Positions 16,555 through 25,125 of a DNA stretch of 64,000 bases are shown here, one piece after another. How positions within the stretch are numbered: position 1 is the first letter of the stretch; the number at the start of each line of letters is the position of its first letter. Origin of the DNA: Caulobacter flavus (GTDB taxonomy: Bacteria > Pseudomonadota > Alphaproteobacteria > Caulobacterales > Caulobacteraceae); the NCBI RefSeq assembly GCF_003722335.1, contig NZ_CP026100.1:3756001-3820000 (forward strand), in the 5' to 3' direction. The notes under the pieces were generated by a model that made no database searches, had not been told where the DNA came from, and saw only the letters and a program-made list of their open reading frames with translations. The position numbers and the translations under genes were made by a program.

Positions 16555-18048
16555 CTAGAACTCTTCCCAGTCCTGGCCGACGGCCGTGCCGGGACGGAAC
16601 GACTGGGCGATGCGGCTCTGGGCGGCGGCGACCGGGTTTTCGGCCGCCGGACGCTGGGCCGGCGCGGGGCGCGTGATCGCCTGGGCCGGCGGGCCGCCGG
16701 TCTCGAAGCGCGAGACCAGTTCGGCCAGCGACGAGGCCTCGTTGCGCAGGCAGGCCGCCGCGGCCGTGGCCTCCTCGACCATCGCCGCGTTGCGCTGGGT
16801 CACCTGGTCCATCTGGTTGATGGCGGTGTTCACCTGGTTGAGGCCCGTGGCCTGCTCGTGCGCAGACTGGGCGATCTCGGAGATCAGGGTGTCGATCTCG
16901 GCGATGCGGCCGACGATGCCGGTCAGCGACTGGCCGGTGTCGCCCACCAGCTTGGCGCCGCGCTCGACCTGGGCGCTGCTGTTGGCGATCAGGCTCTTGA
17001 TCTCCTTGGCCGCCTCGGCCGAGCGCTGGGCGAGAGCCCGCACTTCCTGGGCGACGACCGCGAAGCCGCGACCGGCCTCGCCGGCGCGCGCGGCCTCGAC
17101 GCCCGCATTCAGCGCCAGCAGGTTGGTCTGGAAGGCGATCTCGTCGATCACCCCGATGATCTGGCCGATCTTGCCCGAGCTCTGCTCGATCTCGCCCATG
17201 GCGGCGATGGCGTCGCGCATGATCTCGCCCGAGCGGGTGACCTCCTGGCGGGTGCTGGAGGCGGCCGTCGAGGCCGCGCGGGCGCCCTCGGCGCTGCGGC
17301 GCACCGTGGCGGTGATCTCGTCCAGGGCCGCAGCGGTTTCCTCCAGCGCGGCGGCCTGTTGCTCGGTGCGCTTGGAGAGGTCTTCGGAGGCGCCCGTGAT
17401 CTCGTTGGAGCCGTTGTGCACGCCCTGGGTCGACGAGCCGATCTCGGTCATGGCCTGGCGTAACGACTGCAGGGCGGCGTTGTAGTCGCTCTTGATCGAG
17501 GCGAAGCGGCCCTCGAAGGCGGCGGTGATGTCGGCGGTCAGGTCGCCCCCGGCCAGCCGGCGCAGGTTGTCGGCCAGGGTCAGCACCACGGCGCCCTGTT
17601 CGGCCTCGGTGCGGCGCAGGGCCTCGTTGGCCATCCGCTCCTGTTCGGCCTGGGTGATGTCGGTGCAGAACTTGATGACCTTGCAGGGCTTGCCCGCGGC
17701 GTCGAACACCGGGTTGTAGGCGCCCTGGATCCAGATCTCGACGCCGCCCTTGCCCTGGCGTTGGAACTTGCCGGCGAAGAACTCACCACGCGAGAGGTTC
17801 AGCCAGAACTGCTTGTACTCGTCGCTGCGGGCGAACTCCGGATCGGCGAACATGCTGTGATGCCGGCCGCGGATCTCGTCCAGCGAGTAGCCCACCGTTT
17901 TCAGGAAGTTGGTGTTGGCGGTCAGGATGGTGCCGTCGAGCTCGAACTCGATGACGGCTTGAGAGCGATGGATGGCCGCCACGGCGGCCTCCAGCTCGGC
18001 GAGACGCTCGTCGGCCGCGGCGCGACCACGCTTGAACGAAAACGGCAT
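16555..18048 (-). CDS. Soluble PAS-HAMP methyl-accepting chemotaxis protein with WEEF tail
   Basis: A 497-residue chemoreceptor without signal peptide or membrane helix. A PAS/PAC domain spans about residues 28-135 (VIEFELDGTILTANTNFLKT, then KVIKFCTDITQAEQE), then a HAMP segment (LADNLRRLAGGDLTADI), then a full signalling domain with the conserved tip EIAFQTNLLALNAGVEAARA. The extreme C-terminus DWEEF resembles the CheR/CheB-tethering pentapeptide (NWETF in E. coli). PAS suggests sensing of redox, oxygen or a small molecule inside the cell; the ligand is unknown. No other che gene is nearby, so it is an orphan receptor. The upstream region holds a CtrA-like site. Confidence 0.93.
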   Translation of the reverse strand: MPFSFKRGRAAADERLAELEAAVAAIHRSQAVIEFELDGTILTANTNFLKTVGYSLDEIRGRHHSMFADPEFARSDEYKQFWLNLSRGEFFAGKFQRQGKGGVEIWIQGAYNPVFDAAGKPCKVIKFCTDITQAEQERMANEALRRTEAEQGAVVLTLADNLRRLAGGDLTADITAAFEGRFASIKSDYNAALQSLRQAMTEIGSSTQGVHNGSNEITGASEDLSKRTEQQAAALEETAAALDEITATVRRSAEGARAASTAASSTRQEVTRSGEIMRDAIAAMGEIEQSSGKIGQIIGVIDEIAFQTNLLALNAGVEAARAGEAGRGFAVVAQEVRALAQRSAEAAKEIKSLIANSSAQVERGAKLVGDTGQSLTGIVGRIAEIDTLISEIAQSAHEQATGLNQVNTAINQMDQVTQRNAAMVEEATAAAACLRNEASSLAELVSRFETGGPPAQAITRPAPAQRPAAENPVAAAQSRIAQSFRPGTAVGQDWEEF

Positions 18049-18105
18049 TTGTCCAAACCCCGAGGACCGCGCCCTGGCAGCGCTGCATCCTTAGGGTGAG
18101 ACCGC

Positions 18106-18125
18106 GAGTCTTATTCCATGCTTAA
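18106..18125 (-). promoter_or_regulatory. CtrA-like binding site next to a GANTC (CcrM) site, upstream of the chemoreceptor gene
   Basis: On the plus strand TTAT-N7-TTAA occupies 18111-18125, one mismatch from the CtrA consensus TTAA-N7-TTAA, immediately beside GAGTC at 18106-18110. The pair lies 58-77 bases before the chemoreceptor start, in a stretch visibly richer in A+T than the genes around it. In Caulobacter CtrA controls chemotaxis and flagellar genes; binding here is inference. Confidence 0.45.
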
Positions 18126-18317
18126 CGAGCGATGGTTTCCGAAAGCGTAATCTGCGTCGGATTGTCGCAGTTATTGATTTTGAGGTCTTGTGTCGTGGGG
18201 CCGACCACCAGCTTGACCGCAGATAATCCGTAATATCCGTTAGGTGAGAATATTTCGCGGTTTATCTGTGTTTTGCATGTGGAAACTGGACCTGCGAATG
18301 TTTACGCGGTTCAGTTA

Positions 18318-19067
18318 TCAGCCGAGGCTTGCTGACTCTTGACCTCGTTCCTTGAAGCGAACGACGCCCTTGGGCGGCTCGCGGTCCGGGCGAGTCAGGT
18401 CCACCACGAAAGGCGCGATCTCGGCCGGATCCTGCACGGTCGACGGGTCCTCGCCCGGGAAGGCGCCGGCCCGCATCTTGGTGCGCATGGCCCCGGGGTC
18501 GATGCAGAAGGCGCGGACCTTGGTGTTCTCCATCTCGTCGGCATAGCAGTCGACGATGGTCTCCAGGCCGGCCTTTGAGGCCGCGTAGGCGCCCCAGAAC
18601 GCCCGGTGGCTCTTGGCGACGCTGCTGGTCAGGAAGACGGCCCGGCCGGCGTCGGAGGCGCGCAGCAGCGGGTCCATGGCCCGGATCAGTCGCCAGTTGG
18701 CCGTCAGGTTGGTCGACAGGATCATGTCCCAGCCCTTGGGGTCCAGGTGCCCCACTGGCGTCAGCGCGCCCAGCACGCCGGCCGCGCCGACCAGGATGTC
18801 GAGCCGGCCATAGCGCTCGTGCAGGGCCGCGCCCAGCCGATCCAGGCCGTCAGCCTCGCGCAGGTCCAGCGGGACCAGGGTGGCGCGCTGGCCCGTGGCG
18901 GCGAGGATCGCGTCGTCCAGGGCTTCGAGCGCGCCCTGGGTGCGGCCCAGGGCGATGACGTGGGCGCCGGCCTTGGCCAGGCCCAGCGCGATGGCGGCGC
19001 CGATGCCGCGCGTGGCGCCGGTCACGAGGGCGATGCGGCCGGCGAGCGGCGTGTCGATGGTGGTCAT
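18318..19067 (-). CDS. Short-chain dehydrogenase/reductase (YciK-like)
   Basis: A 249-residue Rossmann-fold oxidoreductase. The cofactor motif TGATRGIG is at residues 16-23, the NNAG-like motif reads GAAGVLG, the catalytic serine is in LTSSVAKSH, and the active site is YAASK. The asparagine of NNAG is replaced by Ala, as in some YciK relatives. The substrate is unknown. The ATG at 19067 is preferred because family similarity begins there. The SBF-type transporter gene lies 44 bases upstream on the same strand. Confidence 0.88.
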   Translation of the reverse strand: MTTIDTPLAGRIALVTGATRGIGAAIALGLAKAGAHVIALGRTQGALEALDDAILAATGQRATLVPLDLREADGLDRLGAALHERYGRLDILVGAAGVLGALTPVGHLDPKGWDMILSTNLTANWRLIRAMDPLLRASDAGRAVFLTSSVAKSHRAFWGAYAASKAGLETIVDCYADEMENTKVRAFCIDPGAMRTKMRAGAFPGEDPSTVQDPAEIAPFVVDLTRPDREPPKGVVRFKERGQESASLG

Positions 19068-19111
19068 GAGCGTTTCCTGCGCCTCTCGCGGGCGTTTGAT
19101 TGTCGGGGTGA

Positions 19112-20098
19112 TCAGGCTTCGTCGTCGGCCGGACGCGCGGCGTAGCGCTGCGCCAGGACCGAGCAGGCCATCAGCTGGATCTGGTGGAAGATCATCAGGG
19201 GCAGCACCAGCACGCCGGCGGTGGCCCCGGGGAACAGGATGCCGGCCATGGGCACGCCGGTCGCCAGGCTCTTCTTGGAGCCGCAGAACACGATCGCCAC
19301 CTCGTCGGCCTTGGAGAAGCCCAGCAGGCGCGCGCCCCACATGGTGGCCAGCATGACCAGGGTCAGCAGCACGCCGCAGACCAGCAGCAGCACGACCAGC
19401 TCCAGCGGCGAGACCTTGCGCCACAGCCCCTCGACCACGGCGGCGCTGAAGGCCGAATAGACCACCAGCAGGATCGAGCCGCGATCGACGCGGCCGACCA
19501 GTGTCTTGTGCTTCTCGATCCACTTGCCGACCAGCGGCCGGGCCAGCTGGCCGGCCACGAACGGCACGAGCAGCTGGACGATGATCGACTTGATCGAGTC
19601 CCAGCCGCCGACGTCGCCGTGGGCGTTCATCAGCAGGCCCACCAGCACCGGGGTCAGGAAGATGCCGAACAGGTTCGAGGCCGATGCCGCGCAGACGGCG
19701 GCGGCGACGTTGCCGCGCCCGATCGAGGTGAAGGCGATCGACGACTGCACCGTCGAAGGCAGGCAGGCCAGGAACACCATTCCCGCAGCCATGGTCGGCG
19801 TCAGGACCCCGACCTTGCTGATCAGCAGGCCCAGGATCGGGAACAGCACGAAGGTGAAGGCCAGGATGGTCAGGTGCAGGCGCCAGTGGGTGACGCCGGC
19901 GATCACCGCCTCGCGCGACAGCTTGGCGCCGTGCAGGAAGAACAGCAGGGCGATGGCGATCTTGACCACCCAGCCGGTGACCTCCGCCGCCTGGCCCCGC
20001 ACGGGCAGGAACGAGGCCAGCACCACCATGCCGAACAGGGCGATGATGTAGGCGTCGATCTTCAGCTTGGAGAGGACGGCGGAGACGGGATTGGCCAA
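19112..20098 (-). CDS. SBF/YfeH-like (bile acid:sodium symporter superfamily) transporter
   Basis: A 328-residue integral membrane protein with about ten hydrophobic helices. Diagnostic motifs of the YfeH/SLC10A7-type branch are LFFLHGAKLSREA, the ACLPSTVQSSIAFTSIGRGN crossover region and FCGSKKSLATGVPMAGILFP in the second half. Members move organic anions or related solutes, possibly with sodium; the substrate cannot be read from sequence. Possibly co-transcribed with the SDR gene downstream. Confidence 0.88.
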   Translation of the reverse strand: MANPVSAVLSKLKIDAYIIALFGMVVLASFLPVRGQAAEVTGWVVKIAIALLFFLHGAKLSREAVIAGVTHWRLHLTILAFTFVLFPILGLLISKVGVLTPTMAAGMVFLACLPSTVQSSIAFTSIGRGNVAAAVCAASASNLFGIFLTPVLVGLLMNAHGDVGGWDSIKSIIVQLLVPFVAGQLARPLVGKWIEKHKTLVGRVDRGSILLVVYSAFSAAVVEGLWRKVSPLELVVLLLVCGVLLTLVMLATMWGARLLGFSKADEVAIVFCGSKKSLATGVPMAGILFPGATAGVLVLPLMIFHQIQLMACSVLAQRYAARPADDEA

Positions 20099-20197
20099 GT
20101 GGCGACTCTCAACTGGGTCGTCGCCCGGTCCGTCCGGGCAGTCCGAGCGGCCGAAAGATCAAAGCGAGTTGGCCGTATACCGGGGGTAGCGCAGCTT

Positions 20198-20224
20198 GGG
20201 TCCCTCGAACAAGTCGAAGGACCC
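20198..20224. other. Imperfect hairpin downstream of purF
   Basis: GGGTCCCTCG and CGAAGGACCC form a 10-base stem with one mismatch around a seven-base loop, 17 bases beyond the purF stop. It has no T tract; it may still mark the 3' end of the radA-cvpA-purF transcript. Confidence 0.4.
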
Positions 20225-20240
20225 TCGAGCATGCGAAAGA

Positions 20241-21743
20241 CTAGGCGCTGACCAGCAGCGACAGCTGCTTTTCGGCCTGGTCGTTGCGGCCTTCGGCGAT
20301 CTCGCGATCGGTCAGGCGGGTGGGATAGTCGCCGGTGAAGTAGTGGTCGGTGAACTGCGGCGCCACCGGATCGCGGGGGGCGCAGTCGAGGGCCTCGTAC
20401 AGGCCCTCGACCGACAGGAAGCCGAGCGAGTCCACTTCCAGAAACTTGGCCATTTCCTCGAGCGACTTGGTCGCCGCCAGCAGCTGTTCGCGCTCGGGCA
20501 TGTCGATGCCGTAGAAGTCGGGCCACTTGATCGGCGGGCTGGCCGAGCGCAGGTGCACTTCCTTGGCGCCGGCCTCGCGGACCATGCGGACGATCTTCAG
20601 CGAGGTGGTGCCGCGCACGATCGAGTCGTCGATCAGGATGACGCGCTTGCCTTCCAGCACGGCGCGGTTGGGGCTGTGCTTCATGCGGACGCCCAGTTCG
20701 CGCACGCCCTGCGTCGGCTGGATGAAGGTGCGGCCCACATAGTGGTTGCGGATGATGCCCAGGTCGAAGGGCAGGCCGCTCTCGGCCGCGTAGCCGATGG
20801 CCGCCGGCACGCCGCTGTCGGGAACCGGCACCACGACGTCGGCCTCGACGCCGGTCTCGATGGCCAGGCGGCGGCCCATGCGCTTGCGCACCTCGTAGAC
20901 CGAGCGGCCGTTCACGACGCTGTCGGGGCGGGCGAAGTAGACGTATTCGAAGACGCAAGGGCGGGCGGCGGGCGCCGCGAACGGGCGCAGGGATTTGACG
21001 CCGGTGTCGCTGATGACGACCATCTCGCCGTGCTCGACGTCGCGCACGAAGCGAGCGCCGATCATGTCGAGGGCGCAGGTCTCCGACGCCAGGACCGGCT
21101 TGCCGTCCAGGTCGCCCAGCACCAGCGGGCGGATGCCCAGCGGGTCGCGCACGCCGATCATCTTCTTGTTGGTGATCGCCACCAGGGCGTAGCCGCCTTC
21201 GATCTGGCCGATGGCGTCGATGAAGCGGTCGACGATCTTGGCTTTGCGCGAGCGGGCGATCAGGTGGAGGATCACCTCGCTGTCGCTGGTCGACTGGAAG
21301 ATCGCGCCTTCCTGCACCAGGCGCTCGCGCAGGGTCAGGAAGTTGGTCAGGTTGCCGTTGTGGGCGAGGGCCAGGCCCCCGGTCTCCAGATCGGCGAACA
21401 TCGGCTGGACGTTGCGGATGAAGCTGCCGCCGGCCGTGGAGTAGCGCGTGTGGCCGATGGCCATGTTGCCCGGCAGGCGCTGGACGAGGTCGGCGCCGGT
21501 GAAGGCGTCGCCGACGTGGCCCATGTGGCGCTCGGTGTGGAAGCGGGCGCCGTCGAAGGCGGCGATGCCGCAGGCTTCCTGGCCGCGGTGCTGCAGGGCG
21601 TGCAGGCCCAGGGCGGCGATGGCGGCGGCGTCACGGGCGCCGAACACGCCGAACACGCCGCATTCCAGGCGCAGCGTGTCGTCCTCGGGATCGCGCCAGG
21701 GCGCGGACGAGAAGCGGTCGGTCGACTGGCCGATAGACGTCAT
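20241..21743 (-). CDS. purF: PurF, amidophosphoribosyltransferase
   Basis: A 500-residue enzyme making phosphoribosylamine from PRPP and glutamine, the first step of purine synthesis. The Ntn-hydrolase nucleophile is Cys28 in LECGVFGV, so the 27 residues before it should be removed as a propeptide. The PRPP site is VILIDDSIVRGTT. Although the layout resembles the Bacillus type, which holds a 4Fe-4S cluster, three cluster ligands look absent: the WPDFYGID segment has Asp where Bacillus has Cys, and no CxxC precedes TGDYPT at the C-terminus. Its ATG overlaps the cvpA stop. Confidence 0.96.
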   Translation of the reverse strand: MTSIGQSTDRFSSAPWRDPEDDTLRLECGVFGVFGARDAAAIAALGLHALQHRGQEACGIAAFDGARFHTERHMGHVGDAFTGADLVQRLPGNMAIGHTRYSTAGGSFIRNVQPMFADLETGGLALAHNGNLTNFLTLRERLVQEGAIFQSTSDSEVILHLIARSRKAKIVDRFIDAIGQIEGGYALVAITNKKMIGVRDPLGIRPLVLGDLDGKPVLASETCALDMIGARFVRDVEHGEMVVISDTGVKSLRPFAAPAARPCVFEYVYFARPDSVVNGRSVYEVRKRMGRRLAIETGVEADVVVPVPDSGVPAAIGYAAESGLPFDLGIIRNHYVGRTFIQPTQGVRELGVRMKHSPNRAVLEGKRVILIDDSIVRGTTSLKIVRMVREAGAKEVHLRSASPPIKWPDFYGIDMPEREQLLAATKSLEEMAKFLEVDSLGFLSVEGLYEALDCAPRDPVAPQFTDHYFTGDYPTRLTDREIAEGRNDQAEKQLSLLVSA

Positions 21744-22363
21744 TGCGATTTCTCCACCAGGTCGTCGAGCTTCCGACGCTGGTCCTTATCATAGCCTTCT
21801 TCGCCGCGCTCGGCGTCGGACGGTTTGTCGCTGGCCCCGTCGCGGACGGCGTCCTCGATGGCGGGCGCGAGCTTGCCGGCCAAGCCCGCGCCCTTGGGCG
21901 CGAACACCTTCAGCACCCGGGCGCTGGCGTTGGACAGCGGATAGAACATCGACTCCGACACCCAGGCCGGCACGCGGTCGCGCGGCGTGGCCATGTGGAA
22001 GACGAGGTTGAAGACGCCCAGCACGACCAGCGCGCGCAGCAGGCCAAAGCCCAGTCCGATCAGGCGGTCGAGCAGGCCCAGCGTGCCGTCGGCGTGCAGG
22101 GTCCTGGTCAACTGGCCGCCGATCAGGCGCAGGGCGACGAAGGCGATGACGAAGGTGACCAGGATGGCGGCGGCCGTCGCCGCCCAGTCCGGGTCCATGA
22201 ATTCACGGAAGAGGGGGCCGGTCAGGCGCAGGCCCAGCAGGGCGACGACGGCGGCCAGGATGAACGACAGCGCCGAGGTCAGTTCCCGCGAGGCGCCGCG
22301 GAAGAAACCGACGGCGCCGGAAACCAGCAGGATCAGTCCGGCGATGATGTCGAACGGCGTCAC
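21740..22363 (-). CDS. cvpA: CvpA family membrane protein
   Basis: A 207-residue inner membrane protein with four hydrophobic helices: TPFDIIAGLILLVSGAVGFF, a helix around FILAAVVALLGLR, one around AAAILVTFVIAFVALRLIG, and LLRALVVLGVFNLVF, followed by a charged cytoplasmic tail. CvpA is linked to colicin V production and purine metabolism, and is classically upstream of purF, as here. The GTG at 22363 overlaps the radA stop (GTGA), giving a coupled radA-cvpA-purF operon. The open frame extends far upstream, but only as a shadow of radA and alr. Confidence 0.92.
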   Translation of the reverse strand: MTPFDIIAGLILLVSGAVGFFRGASRELTSALSFILAAVVALLGLRLTGPLFREFMDPDWAATAAAILVTFVIAFVALRLIGGQLTRTLHADGTLGLLDRLIGLGFGLLRALVVLGVFNLVFHMATPRDRVPAWVSESMFYPLSNASARVLKVFAPKGAGLAGKLAPAIEDAVRDGASDKPSDAERGEEGYDKDQRRKLDDLVEKSQ

Positions 22364-23742
22364 GCGTGCGAGCTCCAGATGTCGTTCTCGATTCGGCGGA
22401 CCGCGTCGGCCAGTCGCGCCGCGCCGGCCACCGGCAGGGCGCCGCCGCCTTCGGGCAGGCCCGACAGCGGTCCCAGCGCGCGGCCGAACCCGAGCTTGGC
22501 GGCTTCCTTCAAACGCGACTCCATTCGGCTCACGGGCCGGATCTCGCCGGAGAGGCTGACCTCGCCGAACACCACGCAGTCCTGCGGCAGGGCGACGTCC
22601 ATGGCCGAGGAGGCCAGAGCGGCCGCCGCCGCGAGGTCGGCGGCGGGTTCGGTGATCCTCAGCCCGCCGGCGACGTTCAGATAGACGTCCTTGTCGCCAA
22701 AACCAAGGCCGCAGCGCGATTCCAGCACGGCCAGCACCATGGCCAGGCGTCCGGAATCCCATCCGACCACGGCGCGTCTGGGCGTTCCGTACGCGGAAGG
22801 CGCGACCAGGGCCTGGAACTCGACCAGAACGGGCCGCGATCCCTCGATGCCGGCGAACACCGCCGCCCCCGCCGCGCGCTCGCCGCCTTCGTTGAGGAAC
22901 AGGGCCGAGGGGTTCTTCACCTCGCGCAGGCCCACGTCGCCCATCTCGAACACGCCGATCTCGTCGGTGGCCCCGAAGCGGTTCTTGGCGCCGCGCAGAA
23001 TGCGGAACGGATAGCCGCGCTCGCCCTCGAAGCTCAGCACGGCGTCCACCAGGTGTTCGACCACGCGCGGGCCGGCGATCTGGCCGTCCTTGGTGACGTG
23101 ACCGACCAGCAGGATCGCCACGCCCTTCTGCTTGGCCAGCCGCACCAATTCGGTGGCGCAGGCGCGGACCTGGGTGACCGTGCCGGGACCGGCCTCGTGG
23201 GCGTCGCTCCACATGGTCTGGATCGAGTCGATGACGACCAGGTCGAACCTGTCGCGCTTCAGTCCGTCGAGGATGTCGCGCAGGCTGCTCTCGGCGGCCA
23301 GCTTCACCGGCGCGCCGGCCAGCCCCATGCGGTCGGCCCGGCCGCGGATCTGCTCGACGGCCTCTTCGCCCGAGATGTAGGCGCAGGCCACGCCCCGGCT
23401 CGAGGCGTTGGCGCAGACCTGCAGCAGCAGGGTCGACTTGCCCACGCCCGGGTCGCCGCCGATCAGGATCGCCGAGCCGGGCACCACGCCGCCGCCGCAG
23501 ACCCGGTCGAACTCGTCGACGCCGGTCAGGATGCGGGGCGGGGCGGGGGTGTCGCTCTCCAGGCCGGTGAACTGCAGGCCGCGAGACCGCGTGGCCTTGG
23601 TCGTCGACATCGCGCCGGGCGGGCGCACGCCGACCTCTTCGACGAGCGTGTTCCAGCTCTGGCAGGCGGGGCATTGCCCGGCCCACTTGGTCTGAACCGC
23701 CCCGCAGGACTGGCAGGCGTAGACGGCGCCGTCGCGGGCCAT
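22360..23742 (-). CDS. radA: RadA (Sms), DNA repair helicase
   Basis: A 460-residue hexameric ATPase that drives branch migration of recombination intermediates. It has an N-terminal C4 zinc finger (Cys10, Cys13, Cys24, Cys27), a RecA-like core with GGDPGVGKSTLLLQ, the RadA-specific KNRFG motif after RILRGA, and a Lon-protease-like C-terminal domain (DVYLNVAGGLRI, DCVVFGEVSLSGEIRPV). The start ATG follows a divergent region shared with the Yip1-family gene. Confidence 0.97.
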   Translation of the reverse strand: MARDGAVYACQSCGAVQTKWAGQCPACQSWNTLVEEVGVRPPGAMSTTKATRSRGLQFTGLESDTPAPPRILTGVDEFDRVCGGGVVPGSAILIGGDPGVGKSTLLLQVCANASSRGVACAYISGEEAVEQIRGRADRMGLAGAPVKLAAESSLRDILDGLKRDRFDLVVIDSIQTMWSDAHEAGPGTVTQVRACATELVRLAKQKGVAILLVGHVTKDGQIAGPRVVEHLVDAVLSFEGERGYPFRILRGAKNRFGATDEIGVFEMGDVGLREVKNPSALFLNEGGERAAGAAVFAGIEGSRPVLVEFQALVAPSAYGTPRRAVVGWDSGRLAMVLAVLESRCGLGFGDKDVYLNVAGGLRITEPAADLAAAAALASSAMDVALPQDCVVFGEVSLSGEIRPVSRMESRLKEAAKLGFGRALGPLSGLPEGGGALPVAGAARLADAVRRIENDIWSSHA

Positions 23743-23914
23743 GAGGTCTCCTGATTCTCGAATGTGTGGAGACTACAGGTTGGCGATCGCCTGCGCCAAA
23801 GCCGGACGCAGCCTGGCAAGCCCGTGTCTCCGAACATTGTTCCCGTTTGGAGTGTGTTGGGTGTAGACAAGCACTGGGGGGCGCAGACTCAGGATCTTGC
23901 TGGAGGCGCCTAAG

Positions 23915-25108
23915 ATGTCCGTGGTCGAACCCGGAGCCGTTTCTTCCGATCTCGTGGGCCGCGTGAAGCGGATCCTGCTGACGCCGTCGCCCGAGTGGGA
24001 GCGGATCGACACCGAGCCGGCCACCGTCAAGGGCCTCTACGTCGGCTATGTCTGCATCCTGGCGGCGATCCCGGCCGTGGCCGGCCTGGTGGGCAGCCTT
24101 GTGTTCGGCCATGGCATCCCGGGCCTGGCGACGATCCGGCCCTCGCCCGTCGGAGCGATCATCGGCGCCGTGGTGGGCTATGGCCTGTCGCTGTTGTCGG
24201 TGTTCCTGCTCAGCCTGATCATCGACGCCCTGGCCCCGTCGTTCGACGGCCAGAAGAACAGCCTGCAGGCCTTCAAGGTGGCGGCCTATTCCGGCACCGC
24301 CGGCTGGGTGGCGGGGATCTTCAGCCTGTTCCCGCCGCTGGCGATCATCGGCGGCCTGCTGGGCCTTTACGGCCTGTACCTGCTCTATACGGGCCTGCCG
24401 CGGGTGATGAAGGCGCCCAAGGAGAAGGCGATCGGCTACACGGCCGTCACCGTCATCTGCGCCATCGTGCTCTATGTCGTCGTCGGCATGATCACCGGCG
24501 CCGTCGTCGGCGCCGCCGCGATCGGCGGCGGCCTGGCGGCCTCCAAGGTCGTCGGCGCCGACACCGGTTCGGTCACCCTCGGCGGCCAGACCTACGACGT
24601 CGGCCAGATGGACGCCGCCGCCAAGAAGATGGAGGCGGCCGCCGCCTCGATCGAGGCCGGCAAGGACGTTCCCGTGACCTCGCCTGACGTGCTCAAGGGC
24701 CTGCTGCCGGCTGCCACGTCCGGCTTCAACCGTACCTCGCTGGAGGCCAGCTCCGGCGGCGCCGGCGGCATGGGCATGTCGGTGGCGCGCGGCGACTACG
24801 AACGGGACGGCAAGCGCTTCACCCTGGCCGTCACCGACCTGGGCGCGCTGGGCGGCATGACGGCCATGGCCTCGGCGATGAACGCCCAGAGCACTTCGGA
24901 GACCGATACCGGCTACGAGAAGACCAGCACGGCCGGCGGCCAGCTGACCACCGAGAAGTGGGATCGCGAGACCAAGTCCGGCGGCTACACCGTCGTGGTC
25001 GGCAACCGCTTCTCGATCGAGGCCAATGGCGACGCCGACAGCATCGACGACCTCAAGCGCGCCGTCGCCTCGGTCGACGCGGGCAAGCTGAAGAGCCTGG
25101 CGCGCTAA
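23915..25108 (+). CDS. Yip1-domain membrane protein with large C-terminal soluble domain
   Basis: A 397-residue protein. The first 210 residues are a Yip1 domain: a short N-terminal RVKRILLTPSPEWERI motif, then five hydrophobic helices. After a Gly/Ala-rich stretch (about 195-215) comes a soluble region of about 180 residues with a predicted coiled coil (MDAAAKKMEAAAASIEAG) and a compact C-terminal domain with RGDYERDGKRFTLAVTD. Bacterial Yip1 proteins have no settled function. ATG 23915 has TGGAGG upstream; the earlier TTG lacks one. It stands alone between divergent radA and convergent alr. Confidence 0.8.
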   Translation: MSVVEPGAVSSDLVGRVKRILLTPSPEWERIDTEPATVKGLYVGYVCILAAIPAVAGLVGSLVFGHGIPGLATIRPSPVGAIIGAVVGYGLSLLSVFLLSLIIDALAPSFDGQKNSLQAFKVAAYSGTAGWVAGIFSLFPPLAIIGGLLGLYGLYLLYTGLPRVMKAPKEKAIGYTAVTVICAIVLYVVVGMITGAVVGAAAIGGGLAASKVVGADTGSVTLGGQTYDVGQMDAAAKKMEAAAASIEAGKDVPVTSPDVLKGLLPAATSGFNRTSLEASSGGAGGMGMSVARGDYERDGKRFTLAVTDLGALGGMTAMASAMNAQSTSETDTGYEKTSTAGGQLTTEKWDRETKSGGYTVVVGNRFSIEANGDADSIDDLKRAVASVDAGKLKSLAR

Positions 25109-25125
25109 GCCGGACGGGCGGGGCC

